In this document: positions 42,353-50,359 of the stretch, one piece after another
Position numbering within the stretch: the first letter of the stretch is position 1
Layout of the letters: every line of letters starts with the position of its first letter
Origin: Reyranella aquatilis
GTDB lineage: Bacteria > Pseudomonadota > Alphaproteobacteria > Reyranellales > Reyranellaceae
Length of the DNA stretch: 64,000 bases
Assembly (NCBI RefSeq): GCF_020880995.1
Contig: NZ_JAJISD010000004.1
Location: 392,018-456,017, forward strand
Reading direction: 5' to 3'
Made by a program: the position numbers and the translations under genes
Notes under the pieces: model-generated
What the model saw: only the letters and a program-made list of their open reading frames with translations
Told to the model about the DNA's origin: nothing
Database searches by the model: none

Positions 42353-44132
42353 GGGGTGGCGCTTCGGTCCCGTGACCGAGGCCGACTTCGAACCCTTGCT
42401 CGTGCTTCGCACCGAGGTGATGCGCGAGCATCTCGAGCGAGTCGGCCGTTATACGCCCGAGCGTTCGCGGCAAATGTTCCGCATGCACTTCGACGAGCCC
42501 GGCACGCGGTTGATCCTGCTGGACGGCGTGCGGGTCGGCTGCGTCGGGTTCCGCCGGCACGAGCATGAGATCAGAATCGACTCGTTCTATCTCGAACGGC
42601 GACTGCACGGGTCCGGTCTCGGCACCACGATCCTGAAGGCAATGCTCACCGAAGCCGACGCGACCGGCCTGCCCGTGCGGCTCGAAGTGCTGACCGGCAG
42701 CAAGGCCGACCGGCTCTACCTGCGGCACGGCTTCGTGAAGCTGCGCGAAGACGATATCGAGGGCTTCTACGAGCGCCCGGCCGCCGGTCCGTCGATCCCG
42801 GCGCTGCTGCCGCGCGGCCCCGGCCATCAATTCGTCTTCTACGGCGATGCCTGCTCCGGCGTGCCGGGCGCGCTGCACGAAGGCACCTTCGCCGGCATCA
42901 ACGCCGCGGTGCGACGTCTCGCGCCCTCACCGGAGTTCATCCTCTTCCTCGGGGACGAGATCGCCGGCTACACGGCCGACGCGGACACGCTGCGCCGGCA
43001 GTGGCGGCACTGGCTCGACCACGAGATGGCCTGGCTCGATCGGCACACGACGCCGATGTGGCACACGACCAGCAACCACGCGACCTACGACGTCATGAGC
43101 GAGCAGGTGTTCCGTGAGGTTCATGCTCATCTGCCGCGCAACGGCCCGCCCGGCCAGGAAGGCCTGTCCTACTGGGTGCGGCGCGGCGACCTGCTGCTGG
43201 TCTTCGTCCATACGCTGTGGACGGGCCTGGGCGGCGAAGGCCATGTCGAGACGGAGTGGCTTCGCGCCGTCCTGCAGCAGCACGCCGATGCGCGCCACAA
43301 GATCGTCGCCGGCCATCATCCGGTTCACCCCGTCAACGGCTTCAGCGGTCCGTATCAGCGCGACGTCGGCCCCGAGCATGCAAACGTCTTCTGGGACGTG
43401 CTGGCCGAGAACGGTGTGCTCGCCTACCTGTGCGGCCACATCCTGGCCTTCGACGTCCAGGTCCATCGCGGCGTCCTGCAGATCTGCACGGCCGGCGCCG
43501 GCACCGCCCACCGCATGCCGGAGGGGATCGAGTATCTCCATGCGGTGCAGGCCGCGCTGGATGACGGAGGCCTGCGCTACCAGGTGTTCGACGCCGACGG
43601 TCAGGTTCACGAAAAACTGTCTTGGCCGCTGGCCGTGCCGCCGGTCGAGCAGTGGCGGGCCCTGGACGAAGCCGGCATCGGCAAGGACAGGCTCGCGGCC
43701 TTCCGCTTCACCGGCCACACGGCCCCCGCCCCTACCGGCGCGGCACAGACGTTGCTCGCCGCGTTCGAGCCAAATGTCCGCGCGCCGCTCTGGATCGGAC
43801 TGAGCGGACCGTCGCAACGGCTCATGGTGATCCTCGAACCGGAACCCGGCCGCAGCCCGCACTACTGGCTGGGACCTCCGATCGCGGCCGACGCGCCGTT
43901 CGACATTCAGCTGCTCGTTCATCCGGGCATGGGGCCGGGGGGCCTGCTGTATCGCCTTGCAGCCGATGCGCCCTGGACTTCCCTGTCGGCCGCGTCCGCG
44001 TGGGGCGCGGAGCGCCTGCAGTGGCCGGGCCGCTGGAGCGTCGGCCATGGTCAGGGCGGATCGGACGACCGCGCCTTCAGAGGCCGAGATCTTGCGATCT
44101 CAGCCACGACCTTCGCGATGTCCAGCGACTAG
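42345..44132 (+). CDS. fusion: GNAT acetyltransferase + metallophosphoesterase-like protein
   Basis: The 595-aa single frame starts with a GNAT domain (residues 1-145: RLILLDGVRVGCVGFRRHE, acetyl-CoA loop RRLHGSGLGT, YLRHGFVKLRED). A calcineurin-like phosphoesterase follows (about 165-390: FYGDACS, LFLGDEIAGY, SNHATYD for GNHD, AGHHPVHP, CGHILAFD), then about 170 residues of uncharacterised beta-rich sequence. The first phosphoesterase motif has D-A-C in place of D-x-H, so metal binding may differ. The GTG overlaps ybaK. Its TAG stop shares CTAG with the metW stop on the other strand. Confidence 0.82.
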   Translation: MTEGWRFGPVTEADFEPLLVLRTEVMREHLERVGRYTPERSRQMFRMHFDEPGTRLILLDGVRVGCVGFRRHEHEIRIDSFYLERRLHGSGLGTTILKAMLTEADATGLPVRLEVLTGSKADRLYLRHGFVKLREDDIEGFYERPAAGPSIPALLPRGPGHQFVFYGDACSGVPGALHEGTFAGINAAVRRLAPSPEFILFLGDEIAGYTADADTLRRQWRHWLDHEMAWLDRHTTPMWHTTSNHATYDVMSEQVFREVHAHLPRNGPPGQEGLSYWVRRGDLLLVFVHTLWTGLGGEGHVETEWLRAVLQQHADARHKIVAGHHPVHPVNGFSGPYQRDVGPEHANVFWDVLAENGVLAYLCGHILAFDVQVHRGVLQICTAGAGTAHRMPEGIEYLHAVQAALDDGGLRYQVFDADGQVHEKLSWPLAVPPVEQWRALDEAGIGKDRLAAFRFTGHTAPAPTGAAQTLLAAFEPNVRAPLWIGLSGPSQRLMVILEPEPGRSPHYWLGPPIAADAPFDIQLLVHPGMGPGGLLYRLAADAPWTSLSAASAWGAERLQWPGRWSVGHGQGGSDDRAFRGRDLAISATTFAMSSD

Positions 44133-44734
44133 TCTCGCCGGAGCATGAACACGGCCTGCTCGCCGATCAGGTTGGCGAGCAGCGGCGGCAGGTTGATGCG
44201 GCGGCTCGCGTTGTTCAGGACGATCGAGCGTTCGATGCGCACGCCCATGGTCCGGCACAGCGCGCGGAAATCGTCGATGCTGCAGAGATGGATGTTGGGC
44301 GTGTCGTACCACTTGTAGGGCAGCGACGTCGTCTCGGGCATGCGGCCGCCGAACACCAGCCGCAGCCGCACCTGCCAGTGCGCGAAGTTGGGGAACGACA
44401 CGATGGCATGCTTGCCGACGCGCAGCATCTGCTCGAGCACCTTTCGCGGCTCACGCGTGGCCTGGAGCGTCTGGCTCAGGATCACATAGTCGAAGGCGGC
44501 ATCCGGATAGTCGCGCAGGTCGGCATCGGCGTCCCCCTGGATCACCGACAGGCCGTTGGCCACGCAGGCGTTCACGCCGGCCTGGCTGAGTTCCATGCCA
44601 CGCGCATCGACGCGCTTGAAGTTCATCAGGTAGGCGAGCAGCGCGCCGTCGCCGCAGCCGACGTCGAGCGCGCGCGTGCCCGGCTCGACCATGTCGGCGA
44701 TGTGCTGGAGATCGACACGGATCGGCGCGGCCAT
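44129..44734 (-). CDS. metW: methionine biosynthesis protein MetW
   Basis: The 201-aa protein has a methyltransferase-like fold: ALDVGCGDGALLAYL (about residue 23), YVILSQTLQATREP, IVSFPNFAHWQVRLRLVFGGRMP, WYDTPNIHLCSIDDF. It is the MetX partner in proteobacterial homoserine acetylation. It starts one base inside the metX stop (TGATG), so it shares the SAM-II-controlled transcript. Confidence 0.95.
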   Translation of the reverse strand: MAAPIRVDLQHIADMVEPGTRALDVGCGDGALLAYLMNFKRVDARGMELSQAGVNACVANGLSVIQGDADADLRDYPDAAFDYVILSQTLQATREPRKVLEQMLRVGKHAIVSFPNFAHWQVRLRLVFGGRMPETTSLPYKWYDTPNIHLCSIDDFRALCRTMGVRIERSIVLNNASRRINLPPLLANLIGEQAVFMLRRD

Positions 44735-45903
44735 CACGAAACACTCCCGAGGCCGCGCACCGCGGCGGCGCCCTTCAGGAAGCCCGAGAGGGTGCGGAAC
44801 ATCTCGGGCTCGTCGAGCAGGAAGGCATCGTGGCCCTTGTCGCTGTCGACCTCGACGAACGACACGTTGGCCGCCACGGCGTTGAGCGCATGCACGACCG
44901 CGCGGCTCTCGCGCGTCGGGAACAGCCAGTCGCTGGTGAAGGACATCAGGCAGAAGCGCGTGGCGGTGCCTCTGAAGGCGTTGGCGAGCACGCCGCCATG
45001 AGCGCCCGCGAGGTCGAAATAGTCCATGGCGCGGGTGATGTAGAGATAGGAGTTGGCGTCGAAGCGATCGACGAAGGTCGAGCCCTGGTAACGGAGATAG
45101 CTCTCGACCTGGAAGTCGGCGTCGAAGCCGAAGCCCAGCGCATTGCGGTCCTGCAGGGCGCGGCCGAACTTGCGCTGCAGCGCCTGCTCCGAAAGATAGG
45201 TGATGTGCGCGGTCATGCGGGCCACCGCGAGGCCCCGCGACGGCGTGGTCTGGTGCAGGCGATAGTCGCCGCCCTTCCAGTCCGGGTCGGCCATGATCGC
45301 CTGGCGTCCGACCTCGTGGAACGCGATGTTCTGCGCCGAATGGCGGGCGGCGCAGGCGATCGGCACGGCGGAGAACACCCGCTTGGGGTAGCTCGCGGCC
45401 CATTCCAGCACCTGCATCCCGCCCATCGACCCGCCGATGACGCAGAAGAGATCGGGAATGCCGAGATGGTCGATCAGCGCCGCCTGCGCACGGACCATGT
45501 CGCCGATGGTCACGACCGGGAAGCGCAGGTTCCAGGGCTGGCCGGCCCTGGGATCGGTGTCGAGCGGGCCCGTCGTGCCCAGGCATCCGCCCAGCACGTT
45601 GCTGCAGATGATGAAGTAGCGTGCCGGGTCCAGGATCTTGCCCGGGCCGACGATGCTCTCCCACCAGCCGGGCTTGCCGGTGATGGGATTGCGGTCGGCG
45701 ACGAACTGGTCGCCCGTCAGCGCATGGCAGATCAGGACGGCGTTCGACTTCTCCGCGTTCAGCTCGCCATAGGTCTGGTAGGCCACCCGGTACGGTCCGA
45801 GATCGACGCCGCAGTCGAGGCGCAACGGCCGGTCGGTTCCCAGGACCGCGTGGCGGCACTGGGCGAGCGCCTTGCGCTCGGCATCGGTCAGGTCGTTCAG
45901 CAC
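44734..45903 (-). CDS. metX: homoserine O-acetyltransferase
   Basis: The 389-aa alpha/beta-hydrolase-fold enzyme has [18 protein letters not shown], the nucleophile [13 protein letters not shown] (Ser about 148) and [14 protein letters not shown] with the catalytic His. It commits homoserine to methionine. GTG 45903 is preferred because GGGAGAGGG stands just upstream; a TTG at 45927 is in frame. The leader carries a SAM-II aptamer and a terminator, so SAM should switch the operon off. Confidence 0.95.
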   Translation of the reverse strand: MLNDLTDAERKALAQCRHAVLGTDRPLRLDCGVDLGPYRVAYQTYGELNAEKSNAVLICHALTGDQFVADRNPITGKPGWWESIVGPGKILDPARYFIICSNVLGGCLGTTGPLDTDPRAGQPWNLRFPVVTIGDMVRAQAALIDHLGIPDLFCVIGGSMGGMQVLEWAASYPKRVFSAVPIACAARHSAQNIAFHEVGRQAIMADPDWKGGDYRLHQTTPSRGLAVARMTAHITYLSEQALQRKFGRALQDRNALGFGFDADFQVESYLRYQGSTFVDRFDANSYLYITRAMDYFDLAGAHGGVLANAFRGTATRFCLMSFTSDWLFPTRESRAVVHALNAVAANVSFVEVDSDKGHDAFLLDEPEMFRTLSGFLKGAAAVRGLGSVS

Positions 45904-45929
45904 TACCCTCTCCCGCGAAGGAGCCAACG

Positions 45930-45963
45930 AAAAAGCCCCCGACCGGAAGGACGGGGGCTTTTT
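45930..45963 (-). terminator. intrinsic terminator in the metX leader (SAM-II expression platform)
   Basis: AAAAAGCCCCCG/CGGGGGCTTTTT forms a strong hairpin ending in five T on the minus strand, between the SAM-II aptamer and the metX Shine-Dalgarno. An alternative pairing of aptamer bases AAGGUCGG with CCGUCCUU inside this hairpin (one mismatch) would prevent it forming. No plus-strand gene ends here, so it serves the metX leader. Confidence 0.85.
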
Positions 45964-45971
45964 CGAGCACT

Positions 45972-46026
45972 CCGACCTTTTAGCGATGTTTAACGTGGTC
46001 GCAAGCCGGTCGGCCCAAATTCCACG
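45972..46026 (-). promoter_or_regulatory. SAM-II riboswitch in the metX leader
   Basis: On the minus strand CGUGG (46026-46022) pairs with CCACG. Between them lie GAAUUU-type loop bases and UUGCGA, and after them UUAAACAU then CGCUAAAAGGUCGG. UUGCG pairs with CGCUAA and CCGACC with GGUCGG, giving the SAM-II pseudoknot. The 8-base gap to the terminator hairpin suits transcriptional control. It agrees with the known placement of SAM-II before metA/metX in alphaproteobacteria. Confidence 0.92.
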
Positions 46027-46140
46027 GAGAGGTGTCTATACGGTCGCCGGCGTCGGCACGCAAGCCTCCCGAGACCTTGTTTGCCTTTACGCGGCACGTG
46101 CGGACGTAGTATCGCCGCTGCGCAAAGGACATAAGCCCTT

Positions 46141-46992
46141 ATGGACGCTCCCAATCTCGAAATCCTGCGGCAGGAAATCGATGCCATCGACACCGAGCTG
46201 CACGGCCTGATCCGGCGCCGCTCGGAGGTGGTCGCCAACATCTCCTCCACCAAGCCGGCGGGCGGCCTGGCGCTGCGGCCGGGCCGTGAGGCGCAGGTGC
46301 TGCGCAAGCGGCTGGCGTCGCATGACGGACAGTTCCCGGCCGGCGCGGTCTATCGCATGTGGCGCGAGATGATGAGCGCCTTCACGCTGATCCAGACGCC
46401 GGGCCTCAAGATCGCCATCTGCCGTCCGACCGACCAGCCGGGCTACTGGGACCTAGCGCGCGACCATTTCGGCTGCCAGATCCCCTTCGTCGCCCACGAC
46501 ACGCCGGCCGGCGTGCTGGCCGCGGTGCGCGCCGGCACGACCACGATCGGCGTGGTGCCGGCGCCGATCGAAGCCGATTCCGCGCCGTGGTGGCCGCTGC
46601 TCGCCGGCAAGGACACGACCCTGCCGACCGTCGTGGCCCGCCTTCCGTTCCTGTCCATGCCGAACGCGCGCGCGCGCGGCATTTCGGCCTTCGTGCTGGC
46701 GCGCATCGACGCCGAGCCCAGCGGCTCGGACCGTGCGCTGGTGGCGATCGAGGCGAAGAACGGCCTCAGCCGAGACCGCATCGCAACGGCGCTGGCCAAG
46801 GCCGGCCTGCCGGCCTTCACCTCGGCGCTGGACCAGGTTCTGGCCGGCGTGCATCACTATCTCGTCGAAGTGCCGGGCGTGATTGCCGACGAGGATCCGC
46901 GCCTGCGCGACCTCGAAGCAGCCCTGGGGCTGGAGAAGGGCTGCGCGGCGGCGATCGGCGCCTATGCCGTGCCCATCGACGCCAAGGCGTAA
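46141..46992 (+). CDS. chorismate mutase with prephenate dehydratase-like C-terminal region
   Basis: The 283-aa protein starts with an AroQ-type chorismate mutase domain (residues 1-85: LRQEIDAIDTELHGLIRRRSEVV, YRMWREMMSAF). It continues with a PDT-like/periplasmic-binding-like fold (LKIAICRPTDQPGYWDLARDHFG, TTTIGVVPAP) and an ACT-like end (HHYLVEVPG, DPRLRDLEAALG). The dehydratase TRF motif is not seen, so the second half may be regulatory rather than catalytic. It opens the aromatic operon with hisC and tyrC. Confidence 0.87.
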   Translation: MDAPNLEILRQEIDAIDTELHGLIRRRSEVVANISSTKPAGGLALRPGREAQVLRKRLASHDGQFPAGAVYRMWREMMSAFTLIQTPGLKIAICRPTDQPGYWDLARDHFGCQIPFVAHDTPAGVLAAVRAGTTTIGVVPAPIEADSAPWWPLLAGKDTTLPTVVARLPFLSMPNARARGISAFVLARIDAEPSGSDRALVAIEAKNGLSRDRIATALAKAGLPAFTSALDQVLAGVHHYLVEVPGVIADEDPRLRDLEAALGLEKGCAAAIGAYAVPIDAKA

Positions 46993-47016
46993 CCGAACGT
47001 TTCAGAGGAGACTGGC

Positions 47017-48108
47017 ATGAGCGCGCTCACCCCTCGTCCGGGCATCATGAAGATCGCGCCCTACGTGCCGGGCAAGGACTCGATCGACGGCAAGGAGACG
47101 ATCGCCAAGCTCTCGTCGAACGAGGGCGCGCTCGGCCCCTCGCCCAAGGCGATGGAAGCCTATGCCAAGGCGGCCTCCGAACTGCATCGTTACCCCGACG
47201 GCGATACGAGCAAGCTGCGCAAGGCGATCGGCCGCCACTACGGTCTCGACCCGGCACGCATCGTCTGCGGCGCGGGCTCGGACGAGATCCTGAACCTTCT
47301 GGTCCGCGCCTACTGCGGCCCCGGCGACGAGCTGCTCTACAGCCAGTACGGCTTCCTGATGTACGCGATCAACGCGCTGGGCGTCGGCGCGACGCCGGTC
47401 GCGGCGCCGGCCAAGGATTACGGCAGCGACATCGACGCGCTGCTGGCCGCGGTGACGGAACGGACGCGCATCGTCTGCCTCGCCAACCCGAACAATCCGA
47501 CGGGCACCTACGTTACCAAGGACGACGTGCGGCGCCTGCATGCCGGCCTGCCGAAGAACGTGCTGCTGATCATCGACGCGGCCTATGCCGAGTATGTCAG
47601 CAAGAACGACTACGAATCCGGCGTCGAGCTGGTCGACCAGGCCGAGAACGTGGTGATGACGCGCACCTTCTCCAAGATCTACGGGCTGGGCGGTCTGCGG
47701 CTCGGCTGGATGTACGGACCGGCCGGCATCGTCGACGTGATGAGCCGCCTGCGCCAGCCGTTCAACGTCAACCTCGCGGCGCAGATCGCGGGAATCGCGG
47801 CGCTGGAAGACATCGCCCATACAGATGCGAGCCGCACCAACAACGACATCTGGCTGCCCTGGCTCAGCGACGAGCTGAAGAAGCTCGGCCTCGCACCGCT
47901 GCCCAGCGTCGGCAACTTCGTGCTGGTGGGCTTCGGCTCGAAGGAGCGCGCCATGGCGGCCAACGACTGGCTGATGAACGACGGGTTGATCCCGCGCCTG
48001 GTCGCAGGCTACGGGCTGCCGGAACATCTGCGCATCACCGTCGGCACCGAGACCGAGGTGAAGGCGGTGCAGGCCTCGCTCGCACGCTTCGTGGCGGCGA
48101 AGAAATGA
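47017..48108 (+). CDS. hisC: histidinol-phosphate/aromatic-amino-acid aminotransferase
   Basis: The 363-aa PLP aminotransferase, fold type I, has the motifs KLSSNEGALGPSPKA, CLANPNNPTGTY, IIDAAYAEYV, PLP lysine in TRTFSKIYGLGGLRLGW and a C-terminal RITVGTETE. Its place between chorismate mutase and prephenate dehydrogenase points to a tyrosine/phenylalanine aminotransferase role besides or instead of histidine synthesis. The stop overlaps the next start. Confidence 0.92.
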   Translation: MSALTPRPGIMKIAPYVPGKDSIDGKETIAKLSSNEGALGPSPKAMEAYAKAASELHRYPDGDTSKLRKAIGRHYGLDPARIVCGAGSDEILNLLVRAYCGPGDELLYSQYGFLMYAINALGVGATPVAAPAKDYGSDIDALLAAVTERTRIVCLANPNNPTGTYVTKDDVRRLHAGLPKNVLLIIDAAYAEYVSKNDYESGVELVDQAENVVMTRTFSKIYGLGGLRLGWMYGPAGIVDVMSRLRQPFNVNLAAQIAGIAALEDIAHTDASRTNNDIWLPWLSDELKKLGLAPLPSVGNFVLVGFGSKERAMAANDWLMNDGLIPRLVAGYGLPEHLRITVGTETEVKAVQASLARFVAAKK

Positions 48109-48989
48109 GCGAACCGCTGTTCGGCAAGATCGCGCTGATCGGCATCGGCCTGATCGGCGGCTCGATCGCGCTGGAGGCCCGCAAGCGCGGCCTCGCCAAG
48201 CATATCGTCGCGGCGACGCGCAGCGCCGAGACCGCAGCCCTCGCCAACAAGCTGAAGCTCGCCGACCATTGCGGCACCGATCTGGCGGAAGCCTGCCGGG
48301 ATGCCGACCTGGTGATCGTCTGCACGCCCGTCGGTGCCTGCGGCCCGGCCACCAAGGCGATTGCCTCCGCGCTCAAGCCCGGCTGCATCGTCTCCGACGT
48401 GGGTTCGGTGAAGCAGACCGTGATCGCCGACATGGCGCCGCACATCCCCGAGGGCGTGCACTTCGTGCCGGCACATCCGGTGGCGGGCACGGAGAATTCC
48501 GGCCCCGAGGCGGCGCTGCTCGATCTGTTCCAGGGCCGCTGGTGCATCCTGACGCCGCTGCCCGACAGCGATGCGGACGCGGTGGCGAAGCTCGAAGCCT
48601 TCTGGAAGGGTCTGGGCAGCCAGGTCGAGCGCATCGACGCCAAGGACCACGACCGCATCCTCGCCATCACCTCCCACCTGCCGCATCTCATCGCCTACAC
48701 GATCGTGGGAACGGCCGACGATCTCGGCGGCCATCTCAACAGCGAGGTGCTGAAGTTCGCCGCCGGCGGTTTCCGCGATTTCACCCGCATCGCCGCCTCC
48801 GATCCGACGATGTGGCGCGACGTGTTCATGAACAATCGCGAGGCCGTGCTGGAAGTGCTGCAGCGCTTCCAGGAAGACCTGTTCTACCTGCAGCGCGCCA
48901 TCCGCTGGGGCGAGGGCGACAAGCTGTTCGACCTGTTCACGCGCACGCGCGAAATCCGCCGCGCGCTGATCCACCTGCACCAGGCCTAG
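48105..48989 (+). CDS. tyrC: prephenate/arogenate dehydrogenase
   Basis: The 294-aa NAD-dependent enzyme has the nucleotide loop GIGLIGGSIALEARKRG (residues 13-29), VSDVGSVKQTV, FVPAHPVAGTENSGPEAA (substrate His/Glu region) and ITSHLPHLIAYTIV. It makes the tyrosine precursor. ATG overlaps the hisC stop (ATGA). Confidence 0.93.
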   Translation: MSEPLFGKIALIGIGLIGGSIALEARKRGLAKHIVAATRSAETAALANKLKLADHCGTDLAEACRDADLVIVCTPVGACGPATKAIASALKPGCIVSDVGSVKQTVIADMAPHIPEGVHFVPAHPVAGTENSGPEAALLDLFQGRWCILTPLPDSDADAVAKLEAFWKGLGSQVERIDAKDHDRILAITSHLPHLIAYTIVGTADDLGGHLNSEVLKFAAGGFRDFTRIAASDPTMWRDVFMNNREAVLEVLQRFQEDLFYLQRAIRWGEGDKLFDLFTRTREIRRALIHLHQA

Positions 48990-48993
48990 AGGC

Positions 48994-49641
48994 TTGGCCA
49001 CCCGCGCAGCGAAGCCCGACGCGAAACCCCGCTGGGTCTTCGGCTACGGCTCGCTGATGTGGAACCCGGGGTTCGCGCCCCCCGAAACCCAGCCCGCCCG
49101 CCTGCAGGGCTGGCATCGGGCGTTCTGCATCTATTCCGAACACTATCGCGGCACGCCGCAAAAGCCGGGCCTGATCCTCGGCCTGCTGCCGGGCGGTTCC
49201 TGCCGCGGACTGGCACACCGGCTGCCGGCCGCCACCTACGAGGAAGTACGCCGCTACCTGATCCATCGCGAGATCGACAATGACGGCGTCTACGAGGAGA
49301 CGGTGCGGCCGATCCATCTCGACGACGGGCGCACGGTCCTCGCGCTGGTCTATCTCGCCGACCGAAGCCATCGGCAATTCGCCGGCAAGCTGCCGGCGAA
49401 AGAGGCTTCGAGGCTGATCCGCCAGGGCCATGGCGCCACCGGCAGCAGCCTCGACTATGTGCAGAACACCGTCCGCCATCTCGGCGAGCTCGGCCTGCGC
49501 GACCACTCGCTCGAGATGCTGGCCCACACCGCCGCGAGCGGCGCCGAGCCTCGTGCCGCTAGCGGCGCGCGGCCTCGGTCGCGAACACAGACTTCACCAC
49601 GAAGCCGAGTTCCTCGCGGGCCTGCTCGACCGACAGGTTGA
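48994..49641 (+). CDS. chaC: ChaC-type gamma-glutamylcyclotransferase
   Basis: The 215-aa protein has the family start VFGYGSLMWNPGF (residues 15-27), with RLQGWHRAFCIYS, GLILGLLPGGSCRGLAHR and YEETVRPI. It degrades glutathione to 5-oxoproline in the family. The start is TTG 48994, after an AGAGG Shine-Dalgarno and four bases after the tyrC stop. The last about 30 residues are a basic Arg/Ser/Pro tail that overlaps the 3' end of the convergent TetR gene by 83 bases. Confidence 0.87.
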   Translation: MATRAAKPDAKPRWVFGYGSLMWNPGFAPPETQPARLQGWHRAFCIYSEHYRGTPQKPGLILGLLPGGSCRGLAHRLPAATYEEVRRYLIHREIDNDGVYEETVRPIHLDDGRTVLALVYLADRSHRQFAGKLPAKEASRLIRQGHGATGSSLDYVQNTVRHLGELGLRDHSLEMLAHTAASGAEPRAASGARPRSRTQTSPRSRVPRGPARPTG

Positions 49642-50188
49642 GGCGCTGGCGCAGCACGACCCAGCTCTCCGGGGCGATGGCGAGCGCCAGGGCGGTCAGC
49701 GCCCGCTGGCGCGATTCGGCCGGCAGGGCGGCGAGTTCGGGCGCGAAAGCCTGCGACAGGTTTGCGGTGTTGGCGCTGTAGATCTGCGAGATCATGTCGG
49801 CGGCTTCCGGCGAACGGCGCTGCAGCGTCTCCACGAAGGTCCACATCGGACGCAGCTGCTCGTAGCGGTCGGCGCACTGGTTGATCATCGCCGCGATGCG
49901 CTGCTCGACCGGGCCCACGGCCGCGAGTTCCTTCGATTCGCCCACCAGCGCCGCCAGCACGCGGCCGAGGACGGCGACATAGAGTTCGGCGGTGTCGGCG
50001 AAGTGCTGGAAGACAGTGCGTGCGGAGACGCCAGCCATCTGCGCGATGTCGCGCACGATCGGCGCGACCTGACCGGCCGTGGCCAGTGCGAGTGCCGACG
50101 CGACGATGGATTCGCGTGTGCGGGCAACACGATCGCCCCGACCGGCCGTCTGGAGCTGCTTCGTCGTGTGCAGGGTCTGACCGTCCAT
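49559..50188 (-). CDS. TetR/AcrR-family transcriptional regulator
   Basis: The 209-aa protein has the TetR helix-turn-helix (residues about 22-66: RTRESIVASALALA, PIVRDIAQMAGVSARTVFQHFADTAELY). Its ligand domain gives no hint of effector. It is divergent from the metC-like gene (171 bp between starts), whose promoter it may control. Confidence 0.9.
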   Translation of the reverse strand: MDGQTLHTTKQLQTAGRGDRVARTRESIVASALALATAGQVAPIVRDIAQMAGVSARTVFQHFADTAELYVAVLGRVLAALVGESKELAAVGPVEQRIAAMINQCADRYEQLRPMWTFVETLQRRSPEAADMISQIYSANTANLSQAFAPELAALPAESRQRALTALALAIAPESWVVLRQRLNLSVEQAREELGFVVKSVFATEAARR

Positions 50189-50359
50189 TTCCTGACTCCC
50201 CAGCGAGTGTTCTTCGTCTGATCGGCAACCTTGCCGATACTATCGATCCTGAATGCAAATCACTACATATGAAGCTACTAGTGAACCGCCATTTCAAGTG
50301 TTGTGATGCGCTATAAGGGCGCTATCGACGTAAGTTTCGTGTAAGCCGACGGTGCCCCG

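Noticed and set aside
45930..45963. Terminator of a plus-strand gene
   Set aside because: No plus-strand gene ends before it. It lies in the metX leader, next to the SAM-II aptamer, and works in the minus direction.
50189..50359. SAM riboswitch upstream of the metC-like gene
   Set aside because: I looked for the GAUUU, UUGC, AUAAA and GCUAA blocks of SAM-II and found none in order.
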